Origin: Pseudomonadota bacterium
Lineage (GTDB): Bacteria; Pseudomonadota; Gammaproteobacteria; Steroidobacterales; Woeseiaceae
Assembly: GCA_022563195.1 (NCBI GenBank)
Contig: JADFNV010000003.1
Span: forward strand, 52,748 to 116,747
Direction: 5' to 3'
DNA: 64,000 nucleotides
The position numbers were made by a program, and so were the translations under genes. The notes under the pieces are model-generated. The model saw only the letters and a list, made by a program, of their open reading frames with translations. It was not told the DNA's origin and searched no databases. Numbering within the stretch: position 1 is the first letter of the stretch; each line of letters starts with the position of its first letter. This document shows, in pieces, positions 1-8,722 of the stretch.

Positions 1-1553
1 TGCGGCGTCGACATTATCAGTGACTGAAGTACCGCCAGCAACGCGTCGTCGCGGCGTTCGAAACGCATCGCAGTTCGCGCCTGTCTATCCCAGAAGCCGG
101 CGAGTAATTCATCGGGCAGCCGGCCGACATCGGATATTTTTTTTGCCATTGCCGCAATGGCGGCAATCTGCGAAACGTCATTCGCCGATCTCGCGCGAAG
201 CCGCAAGAAGTTTCGGTACAAGTTGTCGGCCGAGTCGACATGTCCCGGGAAAGATCTAAAATTCGTAAATGCATCCTCGGCGGTAACCAACTCCACCGTG
301 TCAGAGGTCAGCAATTCGACATAGGATCTCGGTAATAGCTGCGTATACCAAAAGGGTATCGCCAAAATTGCAATTATTGCTGCCGCGGCGATGGCCGGTG
401 GCCGCCAGTTATTTGTCAGATTTTCGTTGGCCCAACGCGCTGTAAAGACGGACTCGTAGGTTCGATTGCGAATCCTGAGATTGGCGTCTTCGTCGATCAC
501 GATCAAGCCAACGGCGATCAATCGGCGTTGTATAGGCGAACCGAGATCCGTAACCACCGTTCCGCCCATGCAAATTCGCCCGAAAAGATTCAACAGAGAT
601 TCGCGCAGCCCGTCATCATTAACCAACTCCCGATGGATATGGCTCATGTGCGGCTCACTGTGCAGCGCGGCGCGACCAGAGAGTTGGTGGGAAACGATGC
701 GATCAACGTTGCCAGCCAGGTCGCCACGAATGTCTTCGCGCGAGATCGCTCGCGCGAGTTTTTGCGACAAATAGGGCTGTCCGGCTGTCCAGTAGTAGAT
801 CCGATCAAGGACAAGTATCGCATCCTGTGGCGACAGGTTGAGCTCAGTTGCAAACAGGTCGAGATCATGGCGTGAGAAATCTGCGAGTGACACCGGTTGC
901 GTGATATTGAATGGCGACTGCTCCGGTTCGTCGATCAGGCTCAGCGGATCGCACTCACCCAACAAGACAAAAGTAAGTCGAGCAAACTCGGGGTCCGTCG
1001 CGCGTGCATTGTGTGCTGCTCGAATACTCTCGAGCAATTGATCAGCAAATGGCAAGTCGCCGATGCACTGAATTTCGTCCACGAAAATAACGATGCGCTC
1101 CTGCACATTCTGCAAGATGATTTCCGCGTAGAACTCAACGAGGCGCTGACGATTGCCCAGGAATGACTTGTCTTGCCACCAGGTTTGCAGATCAACGCGA
1201 ATACGCAGCTGACGCAGCAGACGATACGCGACACTGTAATACCAGCGCCCTGCATCACCGGCAGCATCGCGTACACCTATTTGCTCGAGATCAAGAATCG
1301 CAACTTTGAAGCCATTGTTCTCCAGCCGGGCTGCCGTCGCTGCAGTCAGGCTCGACTTGCCGCTGCGATCTGGAGCAATAACATGCGCATAGCGGCCGGA
1401 CACGACCGTCTCGTAGAGCAGATTATCAGCACCGCGACGGACGTAGCCGGCTCGCACAGCATGCAACGGCATACCAACACTAAAGAACTCGCCAGTCGTG
1501 TCGGCCTTGGCGCGCTCGGGAGTTGACGTTGGCTGGTCCGATTTCCCCGTCAT
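1..1553 (-). CDS. AAA-like P-loop ATPase with one membrane helix, truncated by window edge
   Basis: The minus strand stays open from an ATG at 1553 to the window edge (517 codons, 3' part missing). The N-terminus reads like the AAA-like (AAA_35 type) family: a lead-in ending in YVRRGADNLLYE, then Walker A as APDRSGKSSL (about residues 60-69) and Walker B as IVIFVDEIQ (about 154-162). After the ATPase and winged-helix-like part, a hydrophobic stretch at about residues 386-403 predicts one membrane crossing, followed by a presumably periplasmic part. In this family the C-terminus often carries WD40, TPR or similar repeats; here it lies outside the window. It is divergent from the mini kinase at 1644, 90 bp away. 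The role is unknown; signalling or scaffold ATPase is inference. Confidence 0.75.
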   Translation of the reverse strand, partial: MTGKSDQPTSTPERAKADTTGEFFSVGMPLHAVRAGYVRRGADNLLYETVVSGRYAHVIAPDRSGKSSLTAATAARLENNGFKVAILDLEQIGVRDAAGDAGRWYYSVAYRLLRQLRIRVDLQTWWQDKSFLGNRQRLVEFYAEIILQNVQERIVIFVDEIQCIGDLPFADQLLESIRAAHNARATDPEFARLTFVLLGECDPLSLIDEPEQSPFNITQPVSLADFSRHDLDLFATELNLSPQDAILVLDRIYYWTAGQPYLSQKLARAISREDIRGDLAGNVDRIVSHQLSGRAALHSEPHMSHIHRELVNDDGLRESLLNLFGRICMGGTVVTDLGSPIQRRLIAVGLIVIDEDANLRIRNRTYESVFTARWANENLTNNWRPPAIAAAAIIAILAIPFWYTQLLPRSYVELLTSDTVELVTAEDAFTNFRSFPGHVDSADNLYRNFLRLRARSANDVSQIAAIAAMAKKISDVGRLPDELLAGFWDRQARTAMRFERRDDALLAVLQSLIMSTP

Positions 1554-1643
1554 TGCTTGTTCCGTGGCAATCCGATTTGTATTCTCTGAAATTTATGGAG
1601 ATGCTGCCAGTGCTGCAACACTCGTCACTCATCAGGCACTACA
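1554..1643. promoter_or_regulatory. Divergent intergenic region
   Basis: This 90-bp gap separates the start codons of the AAA-like ATPase (minus) and the mini kinase (plus), so promoters for both should lie here or just inside the neighbours. No clear -35/-10 pair or operator palindrome is visible. Confidence 0.35.
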
Positions 1644-2297
1644 ATGACTGAGCATACGCTGCTCAAAAAGGACCTGTTCGGCGAAATTCGCAAATCGACA
1701 GATGACGGTGAAGTCCTTATCGTGCGCGACTCGAACGGTGCGAGCCGCTGGATACGGTGGCTCGCACGATTACTGATGCGGCGAGAGGCCCGCGCACTCG
1801 CCGCTCTGGCAGACCACGATGGCGTGCCGCAACTGCGCATAATTGCGCAAAATCTGCTGGTTCGCAGCTATATCCCGGGTACGCCCATGCACCGCAGCAA
1901 GCCGTCCGACCCCGCCTATTTCAATGCCGCAGCGCGGCTGTTGCGGCGACTGCACGGTGCTGGAGTCGTACACAACGATCTCGCCAAGGAGCCAAATATC
2001 CTGGTACGCGAGGATGGCTCGCCGGCTTTCGTCGATTTTCAACTCGCCTGGTTCGCGACGCGCCGAAGTTACCTGTTTCGCTTGTTGGCGCGCGAGGACT
2101 TGCGGCATCTGCTCAAGCACAAGCGAACGTATTGTCCGCATGCGTTGACGCAACGCGAGCGTTCGATTCTCAGCAATCCATCGCTGCCCTCGCGACTGTG
2201 GATGCAGTTAGCTAAACCCGTGTACCTGTTCATAACTCGAGTCCTGTTAGGCTGGGCTGACCGCGAGGGCGCTGCAGACCGTGGCGATCAAACTTAG
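1644..2297 (+). CDS. Small RIO/WaaP-like protein kinase
   Basis: 217 residues, much shorter than a full Hanks kinase. Catalytic-loop and metal motifs are visible: VVHNDLAKEPN (HxD at 110-112, Asn 118) and DFQ (131-133) in place of DFG; REARAL around 48-53 may supply the helix-C glutamate. No standard glycine loop is obvious. The pattern fits the RIO/Kdo-kinase (WaaP/InaA) superfamily of compact bacterial kinases; substrate (lipopolysaccharide sugar or protein) cannot be told. The C-terminus is hydrophobic around YLFITRVLLGW, which suggests membrane contact. The stop codon TAG at 2295-2297 lies in the first bases of the repeat element that follows, so that element may have trimmed or replaced the original 3' end. 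Confidence 0.75.
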   Translation: MTEHTLLKKDLFGEIRKSTDDGEVLIVRDSNGASRWIRWLARLLMRREARALAALADHDGVPQLRIIAQNLLVRSYIPGTPMHRSKPSDPAYFNAAARLLRRLHGAGVVHNDLAKEPNILVREDGSPAFVDFQLAWFATRRSYLFRLLAREDLRHLLKHKRTYCPHALTQRERSILSNPSLPSRLWMQLAKPVYLFITRVLLGWADREGAADRGDQT

Positions 2298-2458
2298 GGA
2301 ACCTCTGATCTATTCATGAACTCGCATCTTGTTTCCAAAATGTCCAGCTTCTGTGTTGCGAATCTTCCCAATAGCCCGCTATTACGTGCGATCCGCGCCT
2401 TGAATCTGAACATTTTTAATCACAATCTGCTTCGCCCAGAATAAATCAGAGGTTCCCT
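2296..2458. mobile_element. 163-bp MITE-like element with terminal inverted repeats
   Basis: The ends are inverted copies of AGGGAACCTCTGATYTATTC: left arm 2296-2315, right arm 2439-2458 (one mismatch in 20). The interior, about 123 bp, has no convincing ORF. Size, paired ends and lack of a transposase fit a miniature inverted-repeat element mobilised in trans; the parent insertion sequence is not in the window. The left end provides the stop codon of the kinase gene. A partial third copy of the end follows at once (2459-2472) and a degenerate one lies at 7119-7138. Confidence 0.7.
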
Positions 2459-2472
2459 GGGGAACCTCTGAT
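2459..2472. repeat. Extra partial copy of the MITE terminal repeat
   Basis: GGGGAACCTCTGAT repeats 13 of 14 bases of the left terminal repeat directly after the right end of the 163-bp element. The start codon of the next gene (ATG 2471-2473) overlaps its last two bases, so the repeat forms that gene's immediate 5' border. Confidence 0.6.
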
Positions 2473-2740
2473 GGTTCGGTATACTGCGCAGGTGGAATAC
2501 TACCATCAACATAACCTCGTCAATCCCGATGTGGTCGGTGCTGAGCGACGCTTCGGCATTCGTGTGACGTTGCCGCCCGGCGACACGATGCACAAGGTTT
2601 TAGGCGACGACTGGGAGCAACTGCACTGGTATCCCGGTGAGGCGGAACGTGATCGAGCATTTGAGCAAATGGCGATGCGGCATGCTTACTCCCGAGATAC
2701 CGACAGTCCGACGCAGGTACTCGAGAAAATCGTCCGTTAG
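2471..2740 (+). CDS. Conserved hypothetical protein, 89 aa
   Basis: A short soluble protein without signal peptide or membrane segment. It contains ERRFGIRVTLPPGD and WEQLHWYPGEAERD, then a charged end with HAYSRDTD. I recall similar small proteins in gammaproteobacteria but no known function. The ATG lies in the tail of a MITE terminal repeat, and no Shine-Dalgarno sequence is visible upstream, so translation may be weak or coupled. The 3' end overlaps the convergent patatin gene by 4 bp (shared TTAG). Confidence 0.6.
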   Translation: MVRYTAQVEYYHQHNLVNPDVVGAERRFGIRVTLPPGDTMHKVLGDDWEQLHWYPGEAERDRAFEQMAMRHAYSRDTDSPTQVLEKIVR

Positions 2741-4971
2741 TTCGGCGAGCCAATAAACAGGTAATAGTTGGTCCGACCGTTTTCGCCGAATCCCGCGGCC
2801 ACGTAAACCGGGCCGAAGTAGGTATCGAACCCCACAAACACGCTGCCATTAAACAACAACGAATCGAAGCTTAAGTCGGAGCGAGATTGCCAGGCATTGC
2901 CAGCTTCGACAGAGGCACCGATATATACGGGTACATCGAACAATCCTCCTGACGAACTGCTGACACGCCGATAATAGACAAGCCGGGTCAGGGCCGTGTG
3001 CGGCCCACTGATTTCTCCACGCTGCAGACCGGACAGTTGCAAGAATCCGCCAAGCGGGAAGTAATCCTGTACAGCGTCGTATGAGTCCATGGTCGTAGCG
3101 TAGCCCAGGCCAAATTGCAAGCTGCTCTTACCGCGACTCCAGACTGCAGTGAAATTTGACTCGAACGCGTCAAAATTGTCGTCCGCGCCCAGAGCAGGTC
3201 GAGACAGATTCCAGCGAAAATCCGCGCGCACACCATGCCGGGGAAAATACGCATTGTCGAGCGTATCGATGCGCAGACTTGCAAAAAATCCACCGGTATC
3301 AAAATCCACATTGGGTAGCGATGGGTCACCAACCATGACGCGCGCCTCACCGAAGCCTCGATACACGCCCAATCGTAATTCACCGAACGATCCGATTTCG
3401 GCACCGAGATCAATTCCTGTCTCGGCTTCCGTAATACGCAGTCTCGCCACGGCATCTTCGGCTACAAACGCGTTTAGATTCGACTGGCGCATTTCCAGGC
3501 GCGGCGCGATAAACAGGCGCAAATTCGATCCAAATGGCTGATAGAACTCGGAAAACAGCAATGGGTCGGTACCTAAGCGAACATCCGTTCGCCACTCGGC
3601 GCCGTTTTGATTGATACCGGTTCGAGTCAGGCGCGCCGATATATTAAAAGAAGTAGAACCCGCAAAATCGTCTTCGACCGACACTCCGAGTTGCAACAAA
3701 TCAGGACCCCAACTCTTGGATCTCGCATGATACTCAACACCGGTCGCACCACCTTCCTTGACCAATTGATAACTGACCTGTTCATACAAATCGAGGCCGA
3801 AAAGACGATTCGCACCGGCTGCCAAACGTTTCGAACTGATCGGATCGCCAGGCTCGATAGCAAGACGCGACTTGAGCAACTCTGTCGACACCCGGCCATC
3901 ATGAACGACGCGTACGAAACTCAAGCTTCGATCATTGCCAAATCGTCCCTCTCGCCCGGCAACGTATTTTGCATACACCTTTGCATCGACGCTTAATTCC
4001 CTGAGCCTGTCTTGCGCTTCGTTCGCGGCAGTCGCGCCGGGATCGATCACATCGGCAATATCACTGAAATTTGTCGACGCGTAGGTGCCGAGTTCGGGCC
4101 TGATAAGGACATCGTCAGCCTTGAGCCGCTTGATCTGCCGCAAGGTTTCCTTGCGGATGAGGATTGTCAGCATCTGCTCGGTAATCGTCAGCGCCGACTC
4201 CAGCTCATGCGGCGCATACAGCGGAAACTCTACGTCGACGGCGATAATGATATCGACGTCCATCGTATGCATGACATCGATGGGCAAATTACCGACAAGC
4301 CCACCGTCGACCAGCAGGCGACCATCGACTCGCACCGGGGCAAACAGTCCTGGCACGGACATACTTGCCCGAATCGCGAGCGCCAAGTCACCCCGCCCCA
4401 TGACGTACTGCTCGCCGAGTTCAATATCGGTGGCAATTGCGCGAAACGGTATCGGCAGATCGTCAAAATTAGCAATGTGTGAGACGTCAATCGTGAGTTC
4501 GCGCAGTATCAGGTCCAGCTTCTGACCCTGGACGACACCCTTTGGCAGCAGCAATTCACCATCTTGTATTCCAAACTCAAGGTCGATCGGAAATTGCTCA
4601 TCGTCCTGCTTGCGGCGGAAACTGAGATTCCGTCGGCGCGGCGCGTCGGACAGCGTGGCCGCCCAGTCCAGCGATGCAACGAGATCCTCGAGCTCAGCGG
4701 CGCTCATGCCTGACGCATATAGTCCTCCAACGACGGCTCCCATACTGGTACCGGCGATCGCGTCGATCGGTATGCGCATTCTTTCCAGCTCCCGCAGTAC
4801 GCCGACATGCGCCGCACCTCGAGCACCACCGCCGCCAAGTACGAGACCAATTCGCGGTCTTGCCCCGCTCGATTCAACCGGCTCGGTCTCGGCCGTGGCA
4901 GTCGCCGTCAGCATGAGTATCGCTGCCGCAATCAGCATCGGCAGGCATTGATTCGGTCTTGGCGCAGTCAT
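2737..4971 (-). CDS. PlpD-type patatin phospholipase with Omp85 barrel (type Vd autotransporter)
   Basis: 744 residues from the ATG at 4971, chosen because it gives a clean signal peptide (MTAPRPNQCLPMLIAAAILM, cleavage near ATA-ETE) and has GGAAG 8-9 bases upstream; an upstream in-frame start at 5046 would spoil the signal. Patatin domain about 38-320: oxyanion loop LVLGGGGARG (43-52), nucleophile Ser76 in GTSMG, and Asp222 in DGG form the Ser-Asp dyad. A single POTRA-like segment (about 375-435, SFVRVVHDGRVS onward) precedes a bacterial-surface-antigen barrel to the C-terminus. In the family, the barrel exports or displays the lipase. The last residues GSPN leave no terminal Phe, though an aromatic lies five from the end. 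Convergent with the gene at 2471, divergent from the TonB receptor at 5033. Confidence 0.9.
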   Translation of the reverse strand: MTAPRPNQCLPMLIAAAILMLTATATAETEPVESSGARPRIGLVLGGGGARGAAHVGVLRELERMRIPIDAIAGTSMGAVVGGLYASGMSAAELEDLVASLDWAATLSDAPRRRNLSFRRKQDDEQFPIDLEFGIQDGELLLPKGVVQGQKLDLILRELTIDVSHIANFDDLPIPFRAIATDIELGEQYVMGRGDLALAIRASMSVPGLFAPVRVDGRLLVDGGLVGNLPIDVMHTMDVDIIIAVDVEFPLYAPHELESALTITEQMLTILIRKETLRQIKRLKADDVLIRPELGTYASTNFSDIADVIDPGATAANEAQDRLRELSVDAKVYAKYVAGREGRFGNDRSLSFVRVVHDGRVSTELLKSRLAIEPGDPISSKRLAAGANRLFGLDLYEQVSYQLVKEGGATGVEYHARSKSWGPDLLQLGVSVEDDFAGSTSFNISARLTRTGINQNGAEWRTDVRLGTDPLLFSEFYQPFGSNLRLFIAPRLEMRQSNLNAFVAEDAVARLRITEAETGIDLGAEIGSFGELRLGVYRGFGEARVMVGDPSLPNVDFDTGGFFASLRIDTLDNAYFPRHGVRADFRWNLSRPALGADDNFDAFESNFTAVWSRGKSSLQFGLGYATTMDSYDAVQDYFPLGGFLQLSGLQRGEISGPHTALTRLVYYRRVSSSSGGLFDVPVYIGASVEAGNAWQSRSDLSFDSLLFNGSVFVGFDTYFGPVYVAAGFGENGRTNYYLFIGSPN

Positions 4972-5032
4972 TGGCAATTCTTCCGTGGGACGATCCAGGC
5001 TGATTATAATGGCGCGCTCACGCGAGGACCGC

Positions 5033-7123
5033 ATGCAAAGAGTCAACTACTTGAAAAAGAACGTTCTGGTGCTAGCCGCCTTTGCTGCGTTGCCGATCGC
5101 GGAACAGTCCGCAGTGGCCGAAGATAGCCCCCTCACCGAGATTGTCGTCACCAGCCAGCGGCGCGAACAGCCACGCCTCCTGCACTCGGGAAACATCGAG
5201 CGCATTGACAGCACTGTACTTGCACGTGTACAGCATCAGCATATCCATGAACTGCTAAGCCGATTTTCGGGAGTCTGGCTGAGTCGCGGCAGTGGCCAGG
5301 AACACCTCACCGCCATTCGCTCACCGGTTTTGACGGGCGCAGGTTCGTGTGGCGCGTTTCTCTTTCTCGAAGACGGTATCCCGATTCGACCTGCGGGCTT
5401 TTGCAACGTCAATTCGCTGTTTGAGATCAACACCGAACAAGCGCAATCCATCGAGGTCATTCGCGGACCGGGCAATGCGCTGTTCGGCTCGAACGCCCTG
5501 CATGGCATTGTCAACGTCCTGATGCCGTCCCCGGGACACAGGGACACACCAGAGCTCGCAATCGAAGTCGGCGCCAACGACTATTTTCGTAGCCGTGTGG
5601 AGCTGCCATTCGACGATGCCTCGTCATGGCTGGCATCCATCGTATACGCCGATGACGGCGGTTTTCGTGATGATTCCGGTTACCGACAGGGCAAACTGCA
5701 TCTGAAGCGCTATTGGGCAGTGACTGGTGGCGAACTGACTGCGGGGCTTACCTTCACTCAACTCAATCAGGAGACGGCGGGTTTTATTATCGGCGAAGAT
5801 TCCTACAAGGATCCGGCCGTCAATCGCAGCAATCCGAACGCGGAAGCATTTCGCGACGCGACCAGCCTGCGAATCTACGCTACCTGGTTACGATCAGGGC
5901 CAAGTTTCGATCTCGATATTCGGCCATATCTGCGCATTTCCGATATGCAATTCCTGCAACATTTTCTGCCCGGCAAACCGCTTGAGGAGAACGGCCATAC
6001 CAGCTCGGGATTTATTGCGACAGCGATTTTTGACACGCCGCATCGTCGAACCATAGCGGGCGTGGATTTTGAATGGAGCGACATGTTCCTCAAAGAGACC
6101 CAGGATGGGCCTACTCAAGGATCCGATTTCCTGCGTGAAACGCGCCCCGCCGGCAAACATTACGATTACACGGTCTCAAGTATCGGCATTGCTCCTTACC
6201 TGCAGACCGATTACCGGATCAACGAACGCCTGACTCTCGGCGCCGGACTGCGCCTCGACATGCTGCGCTACAACTATCACAATCGCATGTTGACCGGCAA
6301 CACGCGCGACGATGGTGTGTCCTGCGGATTCGGCGGCTGCCTGTATTCGCGACCTGCCGATCGCAGCGACAATTTCACGAATCTCGCTCCGAAGCTGTCG
6401 CTCATTTACGAGGCCAGCTCTTCGCGAAGCGTCTATGCAGTGCTCGCCCGCGGCTTTCGTGCACCGCAGACAACAGAACTGTATCGGCTGCAGAGCGGTC
6501 AGGAAATAGCCAACCTCGATTCAGAACGCATCGGCAGTTTCGAGATCGGTGTGCGTAAGAGTCACCGGGGCTTATCGGCTGATGTTGCTGTATTCGCGAT
6601 GAGCAAGCGTGGCAGCGTTTTTCGTGACGCCGAAGGGTTTAACGTCGGCAATGCGCGCAGCAAGCATCGAGGAATTGAGTTTTCCATGGACTGGCAGATA
6701 GTTGCGCAGCTGTCACTCTCGATCGACACGACTTACGCCCGTCACACCTACGCTTTTGATGTCATTGCATCGCGCGGCGAGGAGTTTGTATCCGGGCGGG
6801 ATATCGACACGGCACCGCGCTGGCTTGGCAATCTCGACTTAGTCTATGAACCGAACGGCATTTTCAACGCAGGCCTGCAAATCGCGTCGATCGGCGAGTA
6901 CTATCTCGACGCTGAAAATCGATTTCGCTATCCAGGCCATACGATTGCGAACCTACGCGCCAGCTTCAAAATCTCGTCGCACTTTGACGTATCTGTTCGA
7001 CTGAATAATATCATGGACCGAAGCATCGCCGACCGCGCCGACTATGCCTTCGGCAATTATCGGTACTTTCCGGGCCGTGGCCGGGAACTGTTCGCCGAAC
7101 TACAGTATTCACCGAAGCAATAA
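5033..7123 (+). CDS. TonB-dependent outer-membrane receptor (about 696 aa)
   Basis: The ATG at 5033 is preferred over an upstream start at 4985: GAGG lies 5-6 bases upstream and it begins a signal peptide (LVLAAFAALPIAEQSAVA). After it comes a TonB-box-like TEIVVTSQRRE, a plug domain with IEVIRGPGNALFGSNALHG and a barrel with the usual alternating segments. The length is like BtuB or small siderophore receptors. Two cysteines in the plug (GSCGAF, GFCNVN) could form a disulfide. The substrate is not evident; the neighbouring patatin gives no hint beyond a shared outer-membrane location. The C-terminal stop TAA sits inside a degenerate copy of the MITE terminal repeat. Confidence 0.88.
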   Translation: MQRVNYLKKNVLVLAAFAALPIAEQSAVAEDSPLTEIVVTSQRREQPRLLHSGNIERIDSTVLARVQHQHIHELLSRFSGVWLSRGSGQEHLTAIRSPVLTGAGSCGAFLFLEDGIPIRPAGFCNVNSLFEINTEQAQSIEVIRGPGNALFGSNALHGIVNVLMPSPGHRDTPELAIEVGANDYFRSRVELPFDDASSWLASIVYADDGGFRDDSGYRQGKLHLKRYWAVTGGELTAGLTFTQLNQETAGFIIGEDSYKDPAVNRSNPNAEAFRDATSLRIYATWLRSGPSFDLDIRPYLRISDMQFLQHFLPGKPLEENGHTSSGFIATAIFDTPHRRTIAGVDFEWSDMFLKETQDGPTQGSDFLRETRPAGKHYDYTVSSIGIAPYLQTDYRINERLTLGAGLRLDMLRYNYHNRMLTGNTRDDGVSCGFGGCLYSRPADRSDNFTNLAPKLSLIYEASSSRSVYAVLARGFRAPQTTELYRLQSGQEIANLDSERIGSFEIGVRKSHRGLSADVAVFAMSKRGSVFRDAEGFNVGNARSKHRGIEFSMDWQIVAQLSLSIDTTYARHTYAFDVIASRGEEFVSGRDIDTAPRWLGNLDLVYEPNGIFNAGLQIASIGEYYLDAENRFRYPGHTIANLRASFKISSHFDVSVRLNNIMDRSIADRADYAFGNYRYFPGRGRELFAELQYSPKQ

Positions 7124-7138
7124 ATCAGAAGTTCCCTA
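7119..7138. repeat. Degenerate solo terminal repeat
   Basis: AATAAATCAGAAGTTCCCTA matches the right end of the 163-bp element at 2296-2458 with one change (GG to AG). It lies between two convergent genes and supplies both stop codons: TAA (7121-7123) for the TonB receptor and TAG (7136-7138, minus) for glpD. Probably a scar of excision or deletion. Confidence 0.55.
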
Positions 7139-8722
7139 AGTGAAGGAGTCGCTGTAAGCGATTAATGAATCCATTTCGGAGGCCCGGCGTTCATCACTCC
7201 AAGCAAATTCATTGGCTGCTATTGTGGCGAGCGTCGTATAAAGCCCCCGGCCCTGGTCTGCGCTCAGCCCGACCATCAGGCGACGATGAACGATATCGCT
7301 GAGCGTTCGCGCCATCTCTTCGCGAATCGCGAAGACCACCTCGGCGGCAAGCACCGATTTTCGCGTATCAATGGTTTCGAGCAATGATGGCTCCGACTTC
7401 GCCAACTCCACAAGGCCTATGGCTCTGCCACCATAGATACCCATCAGCCGCTCGACCCCGTGACCTGACAAGCACTCCAGTGCAATGAGCGCCTCGCGAG
7501 CCTCATCAAGCCGATATGCCCCGGGCAACAAGGTGTCCTCGGTACGGCACTTTGGCAGCTTGCGACCCAGCATCTTGCCCACACGTTTTACCGTTTGCTC
7601 CGCGAGATTTCGATACGTCGTCAGTTTTCCGCCAATAATCGTGATCAGGCCGCGAGCAATGCCGCGGTTTTTCTTGATGATGTGACGACGCGTAATCGAG
7701 GACTCGGGCCCCCTGTCGCGACGCGGCAACGGCCGCACTCCGGCGTAGGAATAATGAATATCGCCAAACTCAAGCCCTGCGGCTGGAAACACACGATTTG
7801 TCTCAGCCAGCAGGTAGTCGATCTCCTCGCGACTGGCGCGAATTTCGGACAGATTGCCGTCGTAGCGAATATCGGTCGTACCAATCAGGAACAGGTGATT
7901 CCACGGAATAATAAAAAAGGGTCGGCCATCGGCAGCAGCTTCGACGTAATAAGCGTCGCTCGGCGCCCCCTCGAACGATCCGACGATGATGTGGCTGCCC
8001 TTGGTTCCTCCGATCAACCTGGGCGATGCACCCGGTGCGATGCTTAAGACCTCGTCCACCCAGGGACCGGCAGCATTGACGATAACGCTGGCGGCAACCT
8101 CATGCTGCTGCTCGGTAACCGTGTCCACATACTCTAGAGACCTCACAGCGCCGCGCTCGACGTTGATGCGGGTCACGGCACTGTAGGTCCGAATATCCGC
8201 GCCGGCAGCACGCGCAGCGAGCAGGTTTTCGAGCACGAGCCGTTCGGCAAAAGTCACCTGGGCGTCGAAATATCTTGCCGCTCCACGTAATCCCTGTGTC
8301 GCCAGACCCGGTTCCGACGCGATCATCTCATCACGACCCAGCATTTCGTGCCCCGGTACGGTCTTGCCAGCAGAGAGCAGGTCGTAAATCATCATCCCTA
8401 AGCGAATCAACAATGGTCCTCGCTTCGCCGACTCGTAGATCGGAATGCAGATTCGAATGGGTTTAATGAGATGCGCCGCGATTCGACGCAGCGTTATGCG
8501 TTCACGCAGGGACTCGAACACGAGCGGTAACTCGCCGAATTCGAGATAGCGCAGGCCGCCATGAATCAGTCGGCTTGATACGGCGGACGTGCCACTGCAC
8601 AGGTCGTTTTGCTCAAGCACGATCACACGCAGGCCACTCAGAGCAGCATCCCGCGCAATGCCTGCGCCGTTGATGCCGGCCCCGATTACCGCGACATCAT
8701 AGGGCGCCGCAGGCAGAGGCAT
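7136..8722 (-). CDS. glpD: Aerobic glycerol-3-phosphate dehydrogenase
   Basis: 528 residues. Membrane-associated FAD enzyme that oxidises sn-glycerol 3-phosphate to dihydroxyacetone phosphate and passes electrons to quinone. The N-terminus has the dinucleotide fold VIGAGINGAGIARDAA (about 11-26) and SSRLIHGGLRYLE; later GTTDIRYDG and YAGVRPLP are typical GlpD/GlpA motifs. The usual C-terminal cap is present. Start ATG 8722 shares one base with the proA stop (TGATG), so translation is coupled to proA. The partner kinase glpK is 33 kb away in another operon. The stop codon lies in a repeat remnant. Confidence 0.95.
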   Translation of the reverse strand: MPLPAAPYDVAVIGAGINGAGIARDAALSGLRVIVLEQNDLCSGTSAVSSRLIHGGLRYLEFGELPLVFESLRERITLRRIAAHLIKPIRICIPIYESAKRGPLLIRLGMMIYDLLSAGKTVPGHEMLGRDEMIASEPGLATQGLRGAARYFDAQVTFAERLVLENLLAARAAGADIRTYSAVTRINVERGAVRSLEYVDTVTEQQHEVAASVIVNAAGPWVDEVLSIAPGASPRLIGGTKGSHIIVGSFEGAPSDAYYVEAAADGRPFFIIPWNHLFLIGTTDIRYDGNLSEIRASREEIDYLLAETNRVFPAAGLEFGDIHYSYAGVRPLPRRDRGPESSITRRHIIKKNRGIARGLITIIGGKLTTYRNLAEQTVKRVGKMLGRKLPKCRTEDTLLPGAYRLDEAREALIALECLSGHGVERLMGIYGGRAIGLVELAKSEPSLLETIDTRKSVLAAEVVFAIREEMARTLSDIVHRRLMVGLSADQGRGLYTTLATIAANEFAWSDERRASEMDSLIAYSDSFT

